This document shows, in pieces, positions 1 through 8,581 of a DNA stretch of 64,000 nt; the first letter of the stretch is position 1; every line of letters begins with the position of its first letter. The notes beneath the pieces were generated by a model that saw nothing but the letters and a program-made list of their open reading frames with translations, was not told where the DNA came from and did not search any database. A program made the translations under genes and the position numbers. This DNA is from Desulfoferrobacter suflitae (GTDB taxonomy: Bacteria; Desulfobacterota; Syntrophobacteria; Syntrophobacterales; Syntrophobacteraceae), in contig NZ_JAIBKA010000002.1 of the NCBI RefSeq assembly GCF_022603395.1, positions 62,001-126,000 of the forward strand, read 5' to 3'.

Positions 1-1127
1 GCCTTTTTGATCTTATGGGGTTCTCCGGGCGGGTAAATCTCGCGCACGGATAGTTTGTTGAGCACTTCGGCCGGGTCGTAGCCAATGAGGCGCTGAGCCC
101 CTTCATTGTACAGGATGATTTTGCCTTCCATATCATTGGCCATGATTCCATCAGGGCATGCCTCACAAAGTCTTTCTTCAAATTCGTAGCGCTGCCGCAA
201 CTCTTCCTGGTAGGCTTTGAGATTGACTGCCATATAATGGAAGGCGAGAAGCAGTTTGCTCAGTTCATCTCCGCTTGGACGTTTGAATGCCTCGCACAAG
301 TCACAAGGTGTTTCAGAGTCTTTCTGAAATGCAGTCGAAGGTCGCGCCACGGTCGAAGGCCCCAGGACGGGGCAGCATGCCGGAATATGACTCTTCCCCA
401 GGAATTTGGCTCCGGAACTTTGCAGCTTTTGCAAACAGGGCGGAGCCCTTTCCACTTCCCTGATGGCATCCTCCAACTGTCCTCTGGCGAGCAGATTGGT
501 CATCCGCAGAAGGCGACTCACCGGGCGGGTGATCATATCCGAAAACCATCGAATCAGAAAAAAGCTGATGATCAGAATGAAAAACGTCACAAAAAACAAA
601 ACCTTGAACAGCTGCCGACTGAGCCTTTGCACCGATCGAGCGCTGACTCCCACGCGCAACGCAGAAATGGCAAGCCCGGTGCGCGGCATTTGGCCCACGC
701 GGAACACTTCATAAATCGGCGGGTAGGATGCCAACCGCCTCATAAGTAGATTGCCGGTCTCTTTCTGTTCAAGCAGAACCGACTGTCCACCCTCTCGGTA
801 CTCATCACTGCCCATCCAGTAAACGGTCTCCCCGTCCTGACCCAGCAGTTCGACGTAGAGCAATTTGGCGCGCACGTTAAATATCAGGGAAAGGAGGGAC
901 TCCAGCTGCGACTTGGAAGGAGTCCTCTGATCTTCTCCCACCACCTCCCGCACCTGTTCCACAATGCCGTTTGCTATCTTCCAGGCCTCTTCCTGAACGT
1001 CTCTTCCCATGGCAGGCACAACCACTCGATCAATCGCTATGCCGCCGGCCAAAACGATCAGCATGACCATGGCAAAGGTGATAAGAATGATTTTGGTCTG
1101 GAAGTTCAGTCGACCCACAAACGTCAT
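1..1127 (-). CDS. Membrane sensor protein, HAMP and PAS domains (partial, 3' end outside window)
   Basis: The frame is open from ATG at 1127 to the left edge, about 375 codons, so the output domain (histidine kinase, cyclase or other) is not visible. An N-terminal membrane segment is followed by an extracytoplasmic region of about 140 residues and a second membrane segment. A HAMP linker follows, with the motif ITRPVSRLLRMTNLLARGQL. A PAS domain then begins near FEERLCEACPDGIMANDMEG. Between HAMP and PAS lies an unusual stretch with five cysteines: a lone Cys, a CC pair, then CDLC. The family role is sensing outside the cell or at the membrane and signalling inward. What is sensed cannot be read. 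It lies downstream of the ispH fusion on the same strand. Confidence 0.8.
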   Translation of the reverse strand, partial: MTFVGRLNFQTKIILITFAMVMLIVLAGGIAIDRVVVPAMGRDVQEEAWKIANGIVEQVREVVGEDQRTPSKSQLESLLSLIFNVRAKLLYVELLGQDGETVYWMGSDEYREGGQSVLLEQKETGNLLMRRLASYPPIYEVFRVGQMPRTGLAISALRVGVSARSVQRLSRQLFKVLFFVTFFILIISFFLIRWFSDMITRPVSRLLRMTNLLARGQLEDAIREVERAPPCLQKLQSSGAKFLGKSHIPACCPVLGPSTVARPSTAFQKDSETPCDLCEAFKRPSGDELSKLLLAFHYMAVNLKAYQEELRQRYEFEERLCEACPDGIMANDMEGKIILYNEGAQRLIGYDPAEVLNKLSVREIYPPGEPHKIKK

Positions 1128-1280
1128 TTTAATCTTCCGATAATGGTGGGTAAAAAGCCTGAAATGTTGTCTAGCGAAGGTTCGTAGCCAAAGGATAGCA
1201 GAAGCCCCTGAGCAACGCAACTCGAGATGCAGGTAATCCATCAGCAGGAGGTAGGGGGGCAAATGAGCATCAGATTCAAA

Positions 1281-3011
1281 TCAGGTCCACAACAGTGCCA
1301 CAGTACCGATACCAATCAGCACCGATTCAATCATCGTCTCAAAAACCGGATCTTCTTTCAGGGGCTTCTGAAAGCACATTCGCAAAAACCAGCCATAAGC
1401 GGCCACGCCGGGAAGCATCAAATAAGCAAACGTTGTGCTCAGCCCGCTCACGGGGCCCAACAAAAGGGAAACCGCAAGGAGCACCAGAATCGCACTCATG
1501 AAATGTGCGGTCTTATTTTCACCCAGCAAAACCACTATGGTTTCCTTGCCAACCAAACGGTCGCCTTGAACCGCCAATAGATCGAGCAGCGCCGTTCTTA
1601 TCAAGACCAACAGAGCAATCACCCAAAAAGCGTACAGGGCCCCTCCGAAGCCGCTCCAAAAGCGAGGCAAATGGGGCAGCAGGACGGTTGCGCTGGCCCA
1701 GGCGATGGGAACAAAGAAGGTTTTGGAACCTGGGATATCCTTGATCTTAAGGGCCGATATATTTTGCCAATATGACGGCAAAAACACCGGTACCGCGTAG
1801 AGCACTCCAAATAATACCAGCAAACCCAGCGCCAAGAAAGTTAAAATGCCGGTATTCACCGCCATCCATAACGACACCACCACAGCAACGATGGAAATAC
1901 TGGTAAAAGCGCCCTTCCATTGCTGGTAAAAGGCGGCTCGCCCGGGATCGTTCAATCGCATGGCATCTCGATCCAGGTAGAGGTTCAGGGTATGCATGGC
2001 AAAAACGTAAAAGGCGGCCATCAGGCATTGCCCGAGGGCAATGGGAAACCCGGTCAGGGCCTGACCGGCAGACGCCAGGAGAGCCGCGCTCAAAGCCACA
2101 AAAACGTTACTGTAGACCAGTTGTTCGAGTGTTCTATTGATCCTGTACCTGGTGCCGTTGCGTTCAGGTTCGATTGATTCCAGCAGGCGAACGACATTGC
2201 GAATCATCCAGTTGGGCGTTGAGGCACCGGCTGACACACCCACAGAAGTGTAGCGGGCCATCTCCTGGGTATCCAATTCGGCCTCTGTTTCCACATGATA
2301 AGTGGGAATCTTGCACTCTCTTGCCACCTCAGCCAGCCGAATGGTGTTTCCGCTATGATAGCCGCCAACGATGACAATGGCTTCCACCCTGGAGCACATC
2401 TCTCTCACTTCGCTTTGGCGTTCGTGAGTCGAACCGCAAATAGTGTTCTTGATCATGGCATTCGGATATTTCTGGCGAAATTTCTCCTGAATAGCCTTGA
2501 AGATCTCTTCATTTTGGGTGGTCTGCGCAACTAATAGAACATTCTCCCAATTCGCCGGAAGGTCATCAACCTGCTCAGGACGGTTGATCACAACGCCGCG
2601 CCCCTCGGTGTATCCCATCAAACCGATCACCTCAGCATGATCTGCATCCCCGGCGATGACCGTATGGAAGCCTTTCCGGGCATGTCGTTTGATGGCTGCC
2701 TGGACTCTGGCCACGCGCTTGCAAGTAGCATCCAGCAGACTGGCTCCAAGCTTGCGCAATTTTTTGCGCTCCTGAGGGGGAATGCCATGCGCGCGTATGA
2801 CCACCCTCTTGCCGGCACAATTTTCGATTTGGTCCTCGGCAGTAATTCCCTTTTCTTCGAGCATGGCCAAAACCTGGCGATTATGAATCAAGGGACCAAA
2901 AGTGCAGATACTTTCACCTGTTTGCGGGCTCTTGATGGCCTCCAATGTCACATCGAGAGCGTCTCTAACCCCTCTACAAAATCCTGCCGTTCTGGCCACG
3001 ATCACTTTCAT
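1281..3011 (-). CDS. ispH: IspH (HMBPP reductase) fused to a UbiA-type prenyltransferase domain
   Basis: A 576-residue protein; typical IspH is about 280-320. Residues 1-280 are IspH, the last MEP-pathway enzyme, which reduces HMBPP to IPP and DMAPP with a 4Fe-4S cluster. The three cluster cysteines are present (C12 in FCRGV, C97 in DATC, C192 in NTICGST), as are the substrate-binding residues H43, H75, H125, E127 and the TT pair near 164. Residues of about 290-576 form a polytopic membrane domain of the UbiA superfamily, with a first motif NLYLDRDAMRLND and a second DLLAVQGDRLVGKET. In the second motif an expected Asp is replaced. The ATG at 3011 has a GAGG site five bases upstream and is preferred to the TTG one codon earlier. 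Substrate of the UbiA half is unknown; menaquinone prenylation is a guess from nearby mqn genes. Confidence 0.88.
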   Translation of the reverse strand: MKVIVARTAGFCRGVRDALDVTLEAIKSPQTGESICTFGPLIHNRQVLAMLEEKGITAEDQIENCAGKRVVIRAHGIPPQERKKLRKLGASLLDATCKRVARVQAAIKRHARKGFHTVIAGDADHAEVIGLMGYTEGRGVVINRPEQVDDLPANWENVLLVAQTTQNEEIFKAIQEKFRQKYPNAMIKNTICGSTHERQSEVREMCSRVEAIVIVGGYHSGNTIRLAEVARECKIPTYHVETEAELDTQEMARYTSVGVSAGASTPNWMIRNVVRLLESIEPERNGTRYRINRTLEQLVYSNVFVALSAALLASAGQALTGFPIALGQCLMAAFYVFAMHTLNLYLDRDAMRLNDPGRAAFYQQWKGAFTSISIVAVVVSLWMAVNTGILTFLALGLLVLFGVLYAVPVFLPSYWQNISALKIKDIPGSKTFFVPIAWASATVLLPHLPRFWSGFGGALYAFWVIALLVLIRTALLDLLAVQGDRLVGKETIVVLLGENKTAHFMSAILVLLAVSLLLGPVSGLSTTFAYLMLPGVAAYGWFLRMCFQKPLKEDPVFETMIESVLIGIGTVALLWT

Positions 3012-3119
3012 CAAGACCTCATCCCATGCAAAAAAAAGGAGGACAAACGCCCCCTCGAACCACGTAAAAGACCACGTCTTGCTTTATAGAGCGACACCCA
3101 TCGTCTTTCAAGAGGCATT

Positions 3120-4172
3120 TCACCGGGTGACCGAAGGCAGCTCCCGCAGGCGGTCGAAGCGATAGCCTCGGGCATCCAAGCCCTCGATCCAGGTATGGAA
3201 ATGGGGAAGCATCTGTTCCACTTTGTCCAACGCGTACAACTCTGAACGGAGTCTGGCCGATTCGGGAAGTCCTTTGGAATACCACAGCAAGATTTGTCTG
3301 CAGTGCCCCGCAGGTTTGCGCTTTTCCAGGACATAATTGTCAAAATGGGCGCGAACAGTGTCATAATACTCCCGCCAGTCGCCGGGGACGGCCGAAGGCA
3401 CCTGATAGCCCCAGTCATGGGCGATACGGCTGAAAATCCATGGGTTGCCGAGGCTTGCTCTGCCTATCATGATCGCGTTACAGCCCGTTTCCCGCATCAT
3501 TCTGGCAGCTGATGAGGCGCAACGAACATCCCCATTGCCAATTACCGGGATTCTGACTGCGGCTCTACTTTTTCCGATCCACTGCCAATCGGCACTGCCG
3601 CTGTAGAGCTGAGCGGCTGTTCTGGCATGAATGGTGACAGCGTCGACGCCGGCGGATTCCAGCCTCTGTGCCATCGCAACGATATTAATGGAAAGCTGGC
3701 TCCAGCCCAAGCGCAGTTTCACGGTCAAAGGAATGTCCACCGTCTTTCTGACTTGCTCAACAATCTCCATAAGTCGATCCGGCTCTTTCATCAGAAAAGC
3801 CCCGGCTTTTTGTCTGACCACTTTTTTGACAGGACAACCCGCATTGATATCAATGATCTGTGCACCGTCGGATGCGACCCTTCCGGCCGCCTGCGCCATG
3901 GCCTGGGGATCGCTGCCAAATAACTGAACGGCAAGCGGCACATGCAACGGGGTGTTTTGCCTGCAAAGCCGCAGTGTGGCCGACTGAGAGCGTCTCAGTC
4001 CTTCTGCACTGATCATTTCAGTGGTGACCATGCCGGCTCCGCAAAGGGCTGCCAGAGTCCGATAGATGTCGTCGGTGATTCCTGCCATGGGTGCCAGGAT
4101 CAAGGGAGGATCTACTTTGACCGAACCAATTTCGAGGGCCCCCGGACGAATCAAGGGTTGGCTTTCATGCAT
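3120..4172 (-). CDS. dusB: tRNA-dihydrouridine synthase, DusB type
   Basis: A 350-residue FMN enzyme of the Dus family, which reduces uridines in the tRNA D-loop with NAD(P)H. The TIM barrel starts with PPLILAPMAGITDD. The INAGCPVKKVV motif carries the catalytic Cys, and there is a KLRLGW strand, a HART motif and a phosphate-binding GNGDV / IGRASLGNPW region. The C-terminal helical tRNA-binding part is complete. The frame is open upstream to a GTG at 4226, but ATG at 4172 has AAAAGG about ten bases before it and fits family length better. It precedes ispH-ubiA on the same strand with a 108-base gap. Confidence 0.92.
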   Translation of the reverse strand: MHESQPLIRPGALEIGSVKVDPPLILAPMAGITDDIYRTLAALCGAGMVTTEMISAEGLRRSQSATLRLCRQNTPLHVPLAVQLFGSDPQAMAQAAGRVASDGAQIIDINAGCPVKKVVRQKAGAFLMKEPDRLMEIVEQVRKTVDIPLTVKLRLGWSQLSINIVAMAQRLESAGVDAVTIHARTAAQLYSGSADWQWIGKSRAAVRIPVIGNGDVRCASSAARMMRETGCNAIMIGRASLGNPWIFSRIAHDWGYQVPSAVPGDWREYYDTVRAHFDNYVLEKRKPAGHCRQILLWYSKGLPESARLRSELYALDKVEQMLPHFHTWIEGLDARGYRFDRLRELPSVTR

Positions 4173-4533
4173 ATAAATAATAACCTTTTCATGTGAGCCT
4201 CGCACAAACCTCGGTGCAAGCGTCACGCCGGCAAAAGACCCGGGGAGGGCTTCTAAAGAGGCTCACGGGAATAATTTTCAGGTCATCGTAACAACTCCTC
4301 CAGATCTTGACAACGTGCTCACTGGAACAGGTCTTTTTGTACCTCCCAGCGACTTTAATGCCAGCGATTCTCATTTTGGACGGCAGACCTGGTGTCGGAT
4401 GGGTACAGCGATAGCGCAACCCATCATTGAGGAAGCTTTTAGCGGGTTGCGGCGCGAAAAACCGCGCCTCCACCCACCCTGCGGCAAACCAGCGGAGCCC
4501 AAAATGAGAATTGCTGCTTTAATGCATTATGGA

Positions 4534-4562
4534 TTGACACAAAAAAGGGCGTTTGCTAGCTT
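4534..4562 (+). promoter_or_regulatory. Putative sigma-70 promoter of the mqnB-mqnD operon
   Basis: TTGACA (4534-4539), a 17-base spacer and TAGCTT (4557-4562). It sits in the 550-base region between the divergent dusB and mqnB genes. The rest of that region shows no convincing gene. Downstream of the promoter there is a small stem AAGATG/CATCTT near 4605-4622 and GC-rich inverted repeats at about 4630-4665, before the preferred mqnB start. No direct start-site evidence exists. Confidence 0.45.
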
Positions 4563-4725
4563 GCCGACGATTCAGATATGATAAGTTTTGAAACGATGCA
4601 AAGATGTTGAACGCATCTTGTCTCCGGGTAGGCACGGTCGCCCGGATGGTCGGCCCGAACGGGCACTGAAAAAACCATATGCAGCCGGCCTTGAATACAC
4701 CATCTCCGCTGCAAGGAAATATAGA

Positions 4726-5538
4726 TTGCTCTTTCCAGACAGGATCTTTGCCGCCATTCTAGGAGCCGTCCGACCGGAAGTACAATATTTGACAGATGCT
4801 TTGGAAAATAGGCAGAGCGTCGAGATGGTGGGAGAAAGGTTTGCCCTTGGGAATCTTCACGGGAAAATCCTGCTTGTCGGCACCACCGGAATCGGCAAGG
4901 TCAATGCCGCCATTACAACGGCGGCGCTGCTAACTCGTTTTACCATCGAACAGGTTTGGAATGTAGGGTGGAGCGGTTACTTTCAGGAAGGACCATTGGA
5001 GATCGGGGATGTCTTGATTGCGGAAACTCTCATCTGCGGTGACGAAGGGGTCTTGACCAGCGACGCTGTCCGCCCATCCAGGGACATAGGCATTCCAATA
5101 CTTGAGACGGAAGAGGGGACTTTTTTCGATGTGCTGCCCCCAAGTATTGCGGTGCATCAACTTCGCCAACAAATTGCTCCCGGGTTGTATCGCTCACGGG
5201 CAGGCGGCGGCATCACCGCTGCCGCGATGGAAGATGGCAAGCGTTGCCCGGCCGAAGGAGTCTTTCGCCTGGCCTATGGCCCCAGCCTGACCGTTGGCAT
5301 GGTGAGCGGAGACCTCCAGGTGGCCCGCGCGCGATTCCTGAATCATGGCGCATTGACCGAAAATATGGAGGGCAGTGCCATCGCACAGACGTGCTGCCGT
5401 TTCAAAATTCCCTTCATAGAGTGCAGGGGGGTGAGTAACAAAGCCGGTGATAGAGATAAAGCCAACTGGGAGCTGAAAAAGGCCATATCACACTGCCATG
5501 CTGTGGTGATGCATTACTTCATGAACCAACAAAATTGA
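4726..5538 (+). CDS. mqnB: Futalosine hydrolase
   Basis: A nucleoside phosphorylase/MTAN-superfamily hydrolase that removes hypoxanthine from futalosine in the futalosine route to menaquinone. Seen: the VGTTGIGKVNAA glycine loop, NVGWSG, the catalytic TENMEGSAIAQ segment, and the C-terminal RGVSNKAGDRD stretch typical of this family. The frame is open back to TTG at 4588, but the first 46 residues would be a basic Arg/Gly/Pro-rich run unlike the family. TTG at 4726 has AGGA eight bases upstream and gives 270 residues, close to the usual length, so it is chosen. mqnD follows 95 bases later. The start remains the weakest part of the call. Confidence 0.85.
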   Translation: MLFPDRIFAAILGAVRPEVQYLTDALENRQSVEMVGERFALGNLHGKILLVGTTGIGKVNAAITTAALLTRFTIEQVWNVGWSGYFQEGPLEIGDVLIAETLICGDEGVLTSDAVRPSRDIGIPILETEEGTFFDVLPPSIAVHQLRQQIAPGLYRSRAGGGITAAAMEDGKRCPAEGVFRLAYGPSLTVGMVSGDLQVARARFLNHGALTENMEGSAIAQTCCRFKIPFIECRGVSNKAGDRDKANWELKKAISHCHAVVMHYFMNQQN

Positions 5539-5633
5539 TCGATCACCTGCTTGTGGCGACTCATGTTTGCCGAGCGCTGCGCCCCCGTCATGCTGGTGTT
5601 CCAAGGAAATCTGAAACGCGGAAAAGAGCTCTT

Positions 5634-6476
5634 ATGACTGAAGTGCTGAGCCTGGGCTATTCGCCATGTCCTAACGATACCTTTATATTTTTCGCCCTGT
5701 CACAGGGGCTCATTGACACGGGGCGCACGCGCTTTGAAATTCATCTTGCCGATGTGGAAGAACTGAACGGCAAGGCAAGCAAGTGTGCACTCGATGTAAC
5801 CAAGGTTTCCATGAGTGTCCTGCCCAATGTTCAGAGGCACTACCTGCTGCTCACAGCAGGAGGAGCCATGGGAAGAGGCTGCGGACCATTGGTGGTGGCG
5901 CGCAAGAAGTTCTCCACGCAGGATTTTCGCAAAGCGACCCTGGCTGTTCCCGGCAAGATGACCACCGCTTTCCTGCTCCTCCAGCTCCACGGGGGGCACG
6001 GTGGAACAATCGTCGAAATGCCCTTTGATCAGATCATGCCGGCGGTAGCTGCAGGACAAGTGGATGCAGGTCTTATCATCCACGAAGGACGTTTCACTTA
6101 CCCTTCGCTGGGACTTCAACTCATCCTTGACCTTGGCTCATGGTGGGAAGACAAAACCGGTCTGCCTCTTCCTCTTGGCGGCATCGTGATGAAACGAAGC
6201 TTTGGTTACGCGGCGGCACAGAGAGTGGAACAACTGATCAGACAGAGCATAAGGTATGCCCACACCCATATTGATGAAGCATGGCCCTACATAAGATCCC
6301 TCGCGCAAGAAATGGAAACCGGCGTCATTCGCCGACACATAGAAATGTTTGTGAACGAGTTCAGCATGGATTTCGGCAATGAAGGAAAGGAAGCCATTCG
6401 GGTGCTACTCGAGGCATCCGCCAGGCAGCAGGGAATTGACCCGCGCATCGATTCACTTTGGGGAAATTGGCGCTGA
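5634..6476 (+). CDS. mqnD: 1,4-dihydroxy-6-naphthoate synthase
   Basis: A 280-residue periplasmic-binding-protein-like fold enzyme that converts cyclic dehypoxanthine futalosine to 1,4-dihydroxy-6-naphthoate in menaquinone synthesis. The signature LGYSPCPNDTFIFFAL is at the N-terminus, followed by DVTKVSMSVLP, GPLVVAR, VDAGLIIHEGRFTY and a LPLPLGGIV segment. The frame is open upstream to 5535, overlapping the mqnB stop, but ATG at 5634 preceded by GAAAAGAG matches the family N-terminus. Adjacent mqnB supports the pathway. The partner radical SAM steps (mqnA, mqnC, mqnE) are not in the window. Confidence 0.93.
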   Translation: MTEVLSLGYSPCPNDTFIFFALSQGLIDTGRTRFEIHLADVEELNGKASKCALDVTKVSMSVLPNVQRHYLLLTAGGAMGRGCGPLVVARKKFSTQDFRKATLAVPGKMTTAFLLLQLHGGHGGTIVEMPFDQIMPAVAAGQVDAGLIIHEGRFTYPSLGLQLILDLGSWWEDKTGLPLPLGGIVMKRSFGYAAAQRVEQLIRQSIRYAHTHIDEAWPYIRSLAQEMETGVIRRHIEMFVNEFSMDFGNEGKEAIRVLLEASARQQGIDPRIDSLWGNWR

Positions 6477-6517
6477 ATGAAGCCTTCAGGCCGTTTGAGT
6501 GATTGGGAGTGATTAAA

Positions 6518-7615
6518 ATGACCGAGTTTAAATATTTTCTGTTCCCCCATACGGTTCTGCCAGAGGCTGAATACCGTCATCTGGCCGTGTTGTTGCCAAA
6601 TCTGCATGTTTTGCAGGTCGCTCGCCAACCGCAGACACCAGCGTGGGGGCAGCATTTTTTCTCAATCACGCCGACAATTCCTCAAGAGCAGCAGAAAAAA
6701 GTTCGAACTTTGCTGAGAGCATACCAAAACTTTGCAGACCTCGTCGGCGAGGGTACAGTGCTCGCCTCCATCAGTCACATGAACAGGGGGGATAATGCGT
6801 GGCACGAAAGCCGCTTTCACCTGCAAAGCACCATCAAAGGCATATCGGACAATGACGATCCGCAGGATAGCGAGTCCACCCTCGTGGAAGCAGCCGTTTT
6901 CATGGAGATGGCTCACAATCTGGACCTGCAGGGACTGGAACTGGAAGAAGGAATCAGCAAAGCTGAAAGCCTCGAGAAAGAGTTCCGCAACATCCTGGGA
7001 ATCACCAGTGAAGAGGATTGGGAAGAATTCGAAAATATTGGAGACATTCCTCTGGTGTCCGCAAAAACTTACCTGAACTTCATGCTGCCCAAGCGCATCG
7101 CCTGTTGGCTGCGATTGTTCGGATCCAGTCCAGCCACAGGCTCGCCGGTCTTGGTGACCACAGCCAAAGAAGTTGCAGAGGAACTTTCCGATCCCTTTGC
7201 AGGCATTTCGGAACACATTGCTGAGCCCGCTGTCAATCTGTTGCAGTTGCCCCTCGCCTCAGCTCCGTCACTATCCCATTTGGAAATCGATCGGTTTTCA
7301 GCCCTGCTTGCCGAGCTGGAATCATCAGACCTGCGCACATCCTATGCCCAGGCACTGGAAAAAGCTCTCGAAACTCCCGGCGACCCGACTCGCCTGACTG
7401 AGCTTGGTGAAGCCGCATCCAAATTACATGACGGCCTGGCAAGCTGCTGCACCCATTGCGGAACCGTGCAAAATCAGGGGAGGACCCTGTCCCTTTTTTC
7501 CCTGGACGGAATCACCCTCGAAGATTTATGGAAAAAGTTTGACAAAAACGCTGCCATACTCCTGCCCACCGGCTCCATCCTTAAGAACCCATGTCTTCTG
7601 TTGTCAGTGGGATAG
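6518..7615 (+). CDS. Conserved protein of unknown function
   Basis: A 365-residue soluble protein that I do not recognise. No signal peptide or membrane segment is visible. It begins MTEFKYFLFPHTVLPEAEYR, has a long acidic helical middle (EELEEGISKAESLEKEF-like composition) and a C-terminal cysteine cluster, SCCTHCGT. ATG at 6518 follows GGGAG and is preferred to a TTG five codons earlier. It lies 41 bases after mqnD on the same strand and may be co-transcribed, though nothing in it points to menaquinone synthesis. It converges on gspC with a 45-base gap. Confidence 0.7.
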   Translation: MTEFKYFLFPHTVLPEAEYRHLAVLLPNLHVLQVARQPQTPAWGQHFFSITPTIPQEQQKKVRTLLRAYQNFADLVGEGTVLASISHMNRGDNAWHESRFHLQSTIKGISDNDDPQDSESTLVEAAVFMEMAHNLDLQGLELEEGISKAESLEKEFRNILGITSEEDWEEFENIGDIPLVSAKTYLNFMLPKRIACWLRLFGSSPATGSPVLVTTAKEVAEELSDPFAGISEHIAEPAVNLLQLPLASAPSLSHLEIDRFSALLAELESSDLRTSYAQALEKALETPGDPTRLTELGEAASKLHDGLASCCTHCGTVQNQGRTLSLFSLDGITLEDLWKKFDKNAAILLPTGSILKNPCLLLSVG

Positions 7616-7660
7616 ACAGCAGATCAGCGGCGGTACCGGCGCCGAGTGGCACCGTTTGTG

Positions 7661-8440
7661 TTATTGCATCACCGGAGCGGGCGTGCGCCGAGATTTAAAT
7701 GATGACGGAGGTTGCCTAATGGATGGGGCAGGCGGCTGAGGAACAGCGGCCGGGGCAGGATTTGCGAGGGCCTGTGGAACCTGCTGCGGAGCAGGCGTAA
7801 CCGCGCTCTGCTGCAGTAATTGCTGTGGAGGTTGGGTCATTTGCGGGCTTTGATCCGGCTGATTGGGATCCGGCACGGGTTGCGGCTGGTTGTTCGGGGG
7901 CGATCCCTGCTGGATTTGACCGGCGGCCTCGGCACCCGAAGGGCTCTGGGCACTCGCCGGCGGTTCCGGCGATATCGGTGCTGCCGGCAGCGGGGTAACG
8001 GGAGGAGCAACTTTTCCGTCCATAAACAGACTTATGATATACAGCTGGTTATCCTTCTGCAGAGAAACGCTTCTGGGCTCTATCTTAAACACTTTGTAAT
8101 CACCGATGGATTCCCCTTCACTCACCGTCATGTAAGGAAAGGGATCGGTTGTTCTGCCCCCCGACTCGCCAAGGATGCGGGTGTTCACCCTCAGCAGTGC
8201 TTTCTTCACCCCGCTCCTGATGAAAACCCCATCCAATTGCACAGACCGGGGTGGCAAGCCGACGTCGGAAACTTTTGCGCCAGGTTTCTCGGGAGCCGCT
8301 TCTTCATCAGAAACCGGTTTACGATCCGGCGAGAAGAGATTCTTCTCCACAATGACAGGGGCCGTGTTGCATGTGTTTACAGCACAAACCAGCACAACAG
8401 AGGTAATCATCAAAAATAATAATAACTTGCCAATATTCAT
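7661..8440 (-). CDS. gspC: GspC-like inner-membrane component of type II secretion
   Basis: A 259-residue protein with one N-terminal membrane segment (MNIGKLLLFLMITSVVLVC) and a NLFSPDRKP motif. A homology-region domain follows at about 60-150: LDGVFIR, DYKVFKIEPRSVSLQK and YIISLF. In type II secretion this domain contacts the secretin. Instead of the usual PDZ or coiled-coil end, the last about 110 residues are a Pro/Gln/Ala-rich low-complexity tail. ATG at 8440 has GGAG upstream. It points away from gspE-D, and in this strain a mobile mosaic separates it from them. PilP-like proteins share the same fold, but the secretion genes nearby favour GspC. Confidence 0.7.
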   Translation of the reverse strand: MNIGKLLLFLMITSVVLVCAVNTCNTAPVIVEKNLFSPDRKPVSDEEAAPEKPGAKVSDVGLPPRSVQLDGVFIRSGVKKALLRVNTRILGESGGRTTDPFPYMTVSEGESIGDYKVFKIEPRSVSLQKDNQLYIISLFMDGKVAPPVTPLPAAPISPEPPASAQSPSGAEAAGQIQQGSPPNNQPQPVPDPNQPDQSPQMTQPPQQLLQQSAVTPAPQQVPQALANPAPAAVPQPPAPSIRQPPSSFKSRRTPAPVMQ

Positions 8441-8553
8441 GAAGCACCACTCCCGATCCTTTGCTCCGCTCCTCAACTCAACCTTTTCAGGATGATAAAA
8501 TAATTAAGCTTTTAAGTGTACCTATTTTTCCTCAACAATCCTTTTTTGTTAAG

Positions 8554-8563
8554 CTCTCAATGC
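8554..8563. repeat. Left target-site duplication of the mosaic
   Basis: CTCTCAATGC lies immediately outside the left inverted repeat. The copy at 13094-13103 reads CTCTCGATGC, a 9/10 match in direct orientation. ISAs1-family elements are known to duplicate 8-10 bases on insertion. Confidence 0.6.
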
Positions 8564-8581
8564 CAGGACAATTGCATGAAA

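Noticed and set aside
4189-4473. A 94-residue gene on the minus strand before dusB
   Set aside because: No ribosome site or recognisable motif; it overlaps the divergent dusB-mqnB control region and looks like chance.
4588-4725. N-terminal extension of MqnB
   Set aside because: Basic low-complexity residues unlike the family, and a better-placed TTG start lies downstream.
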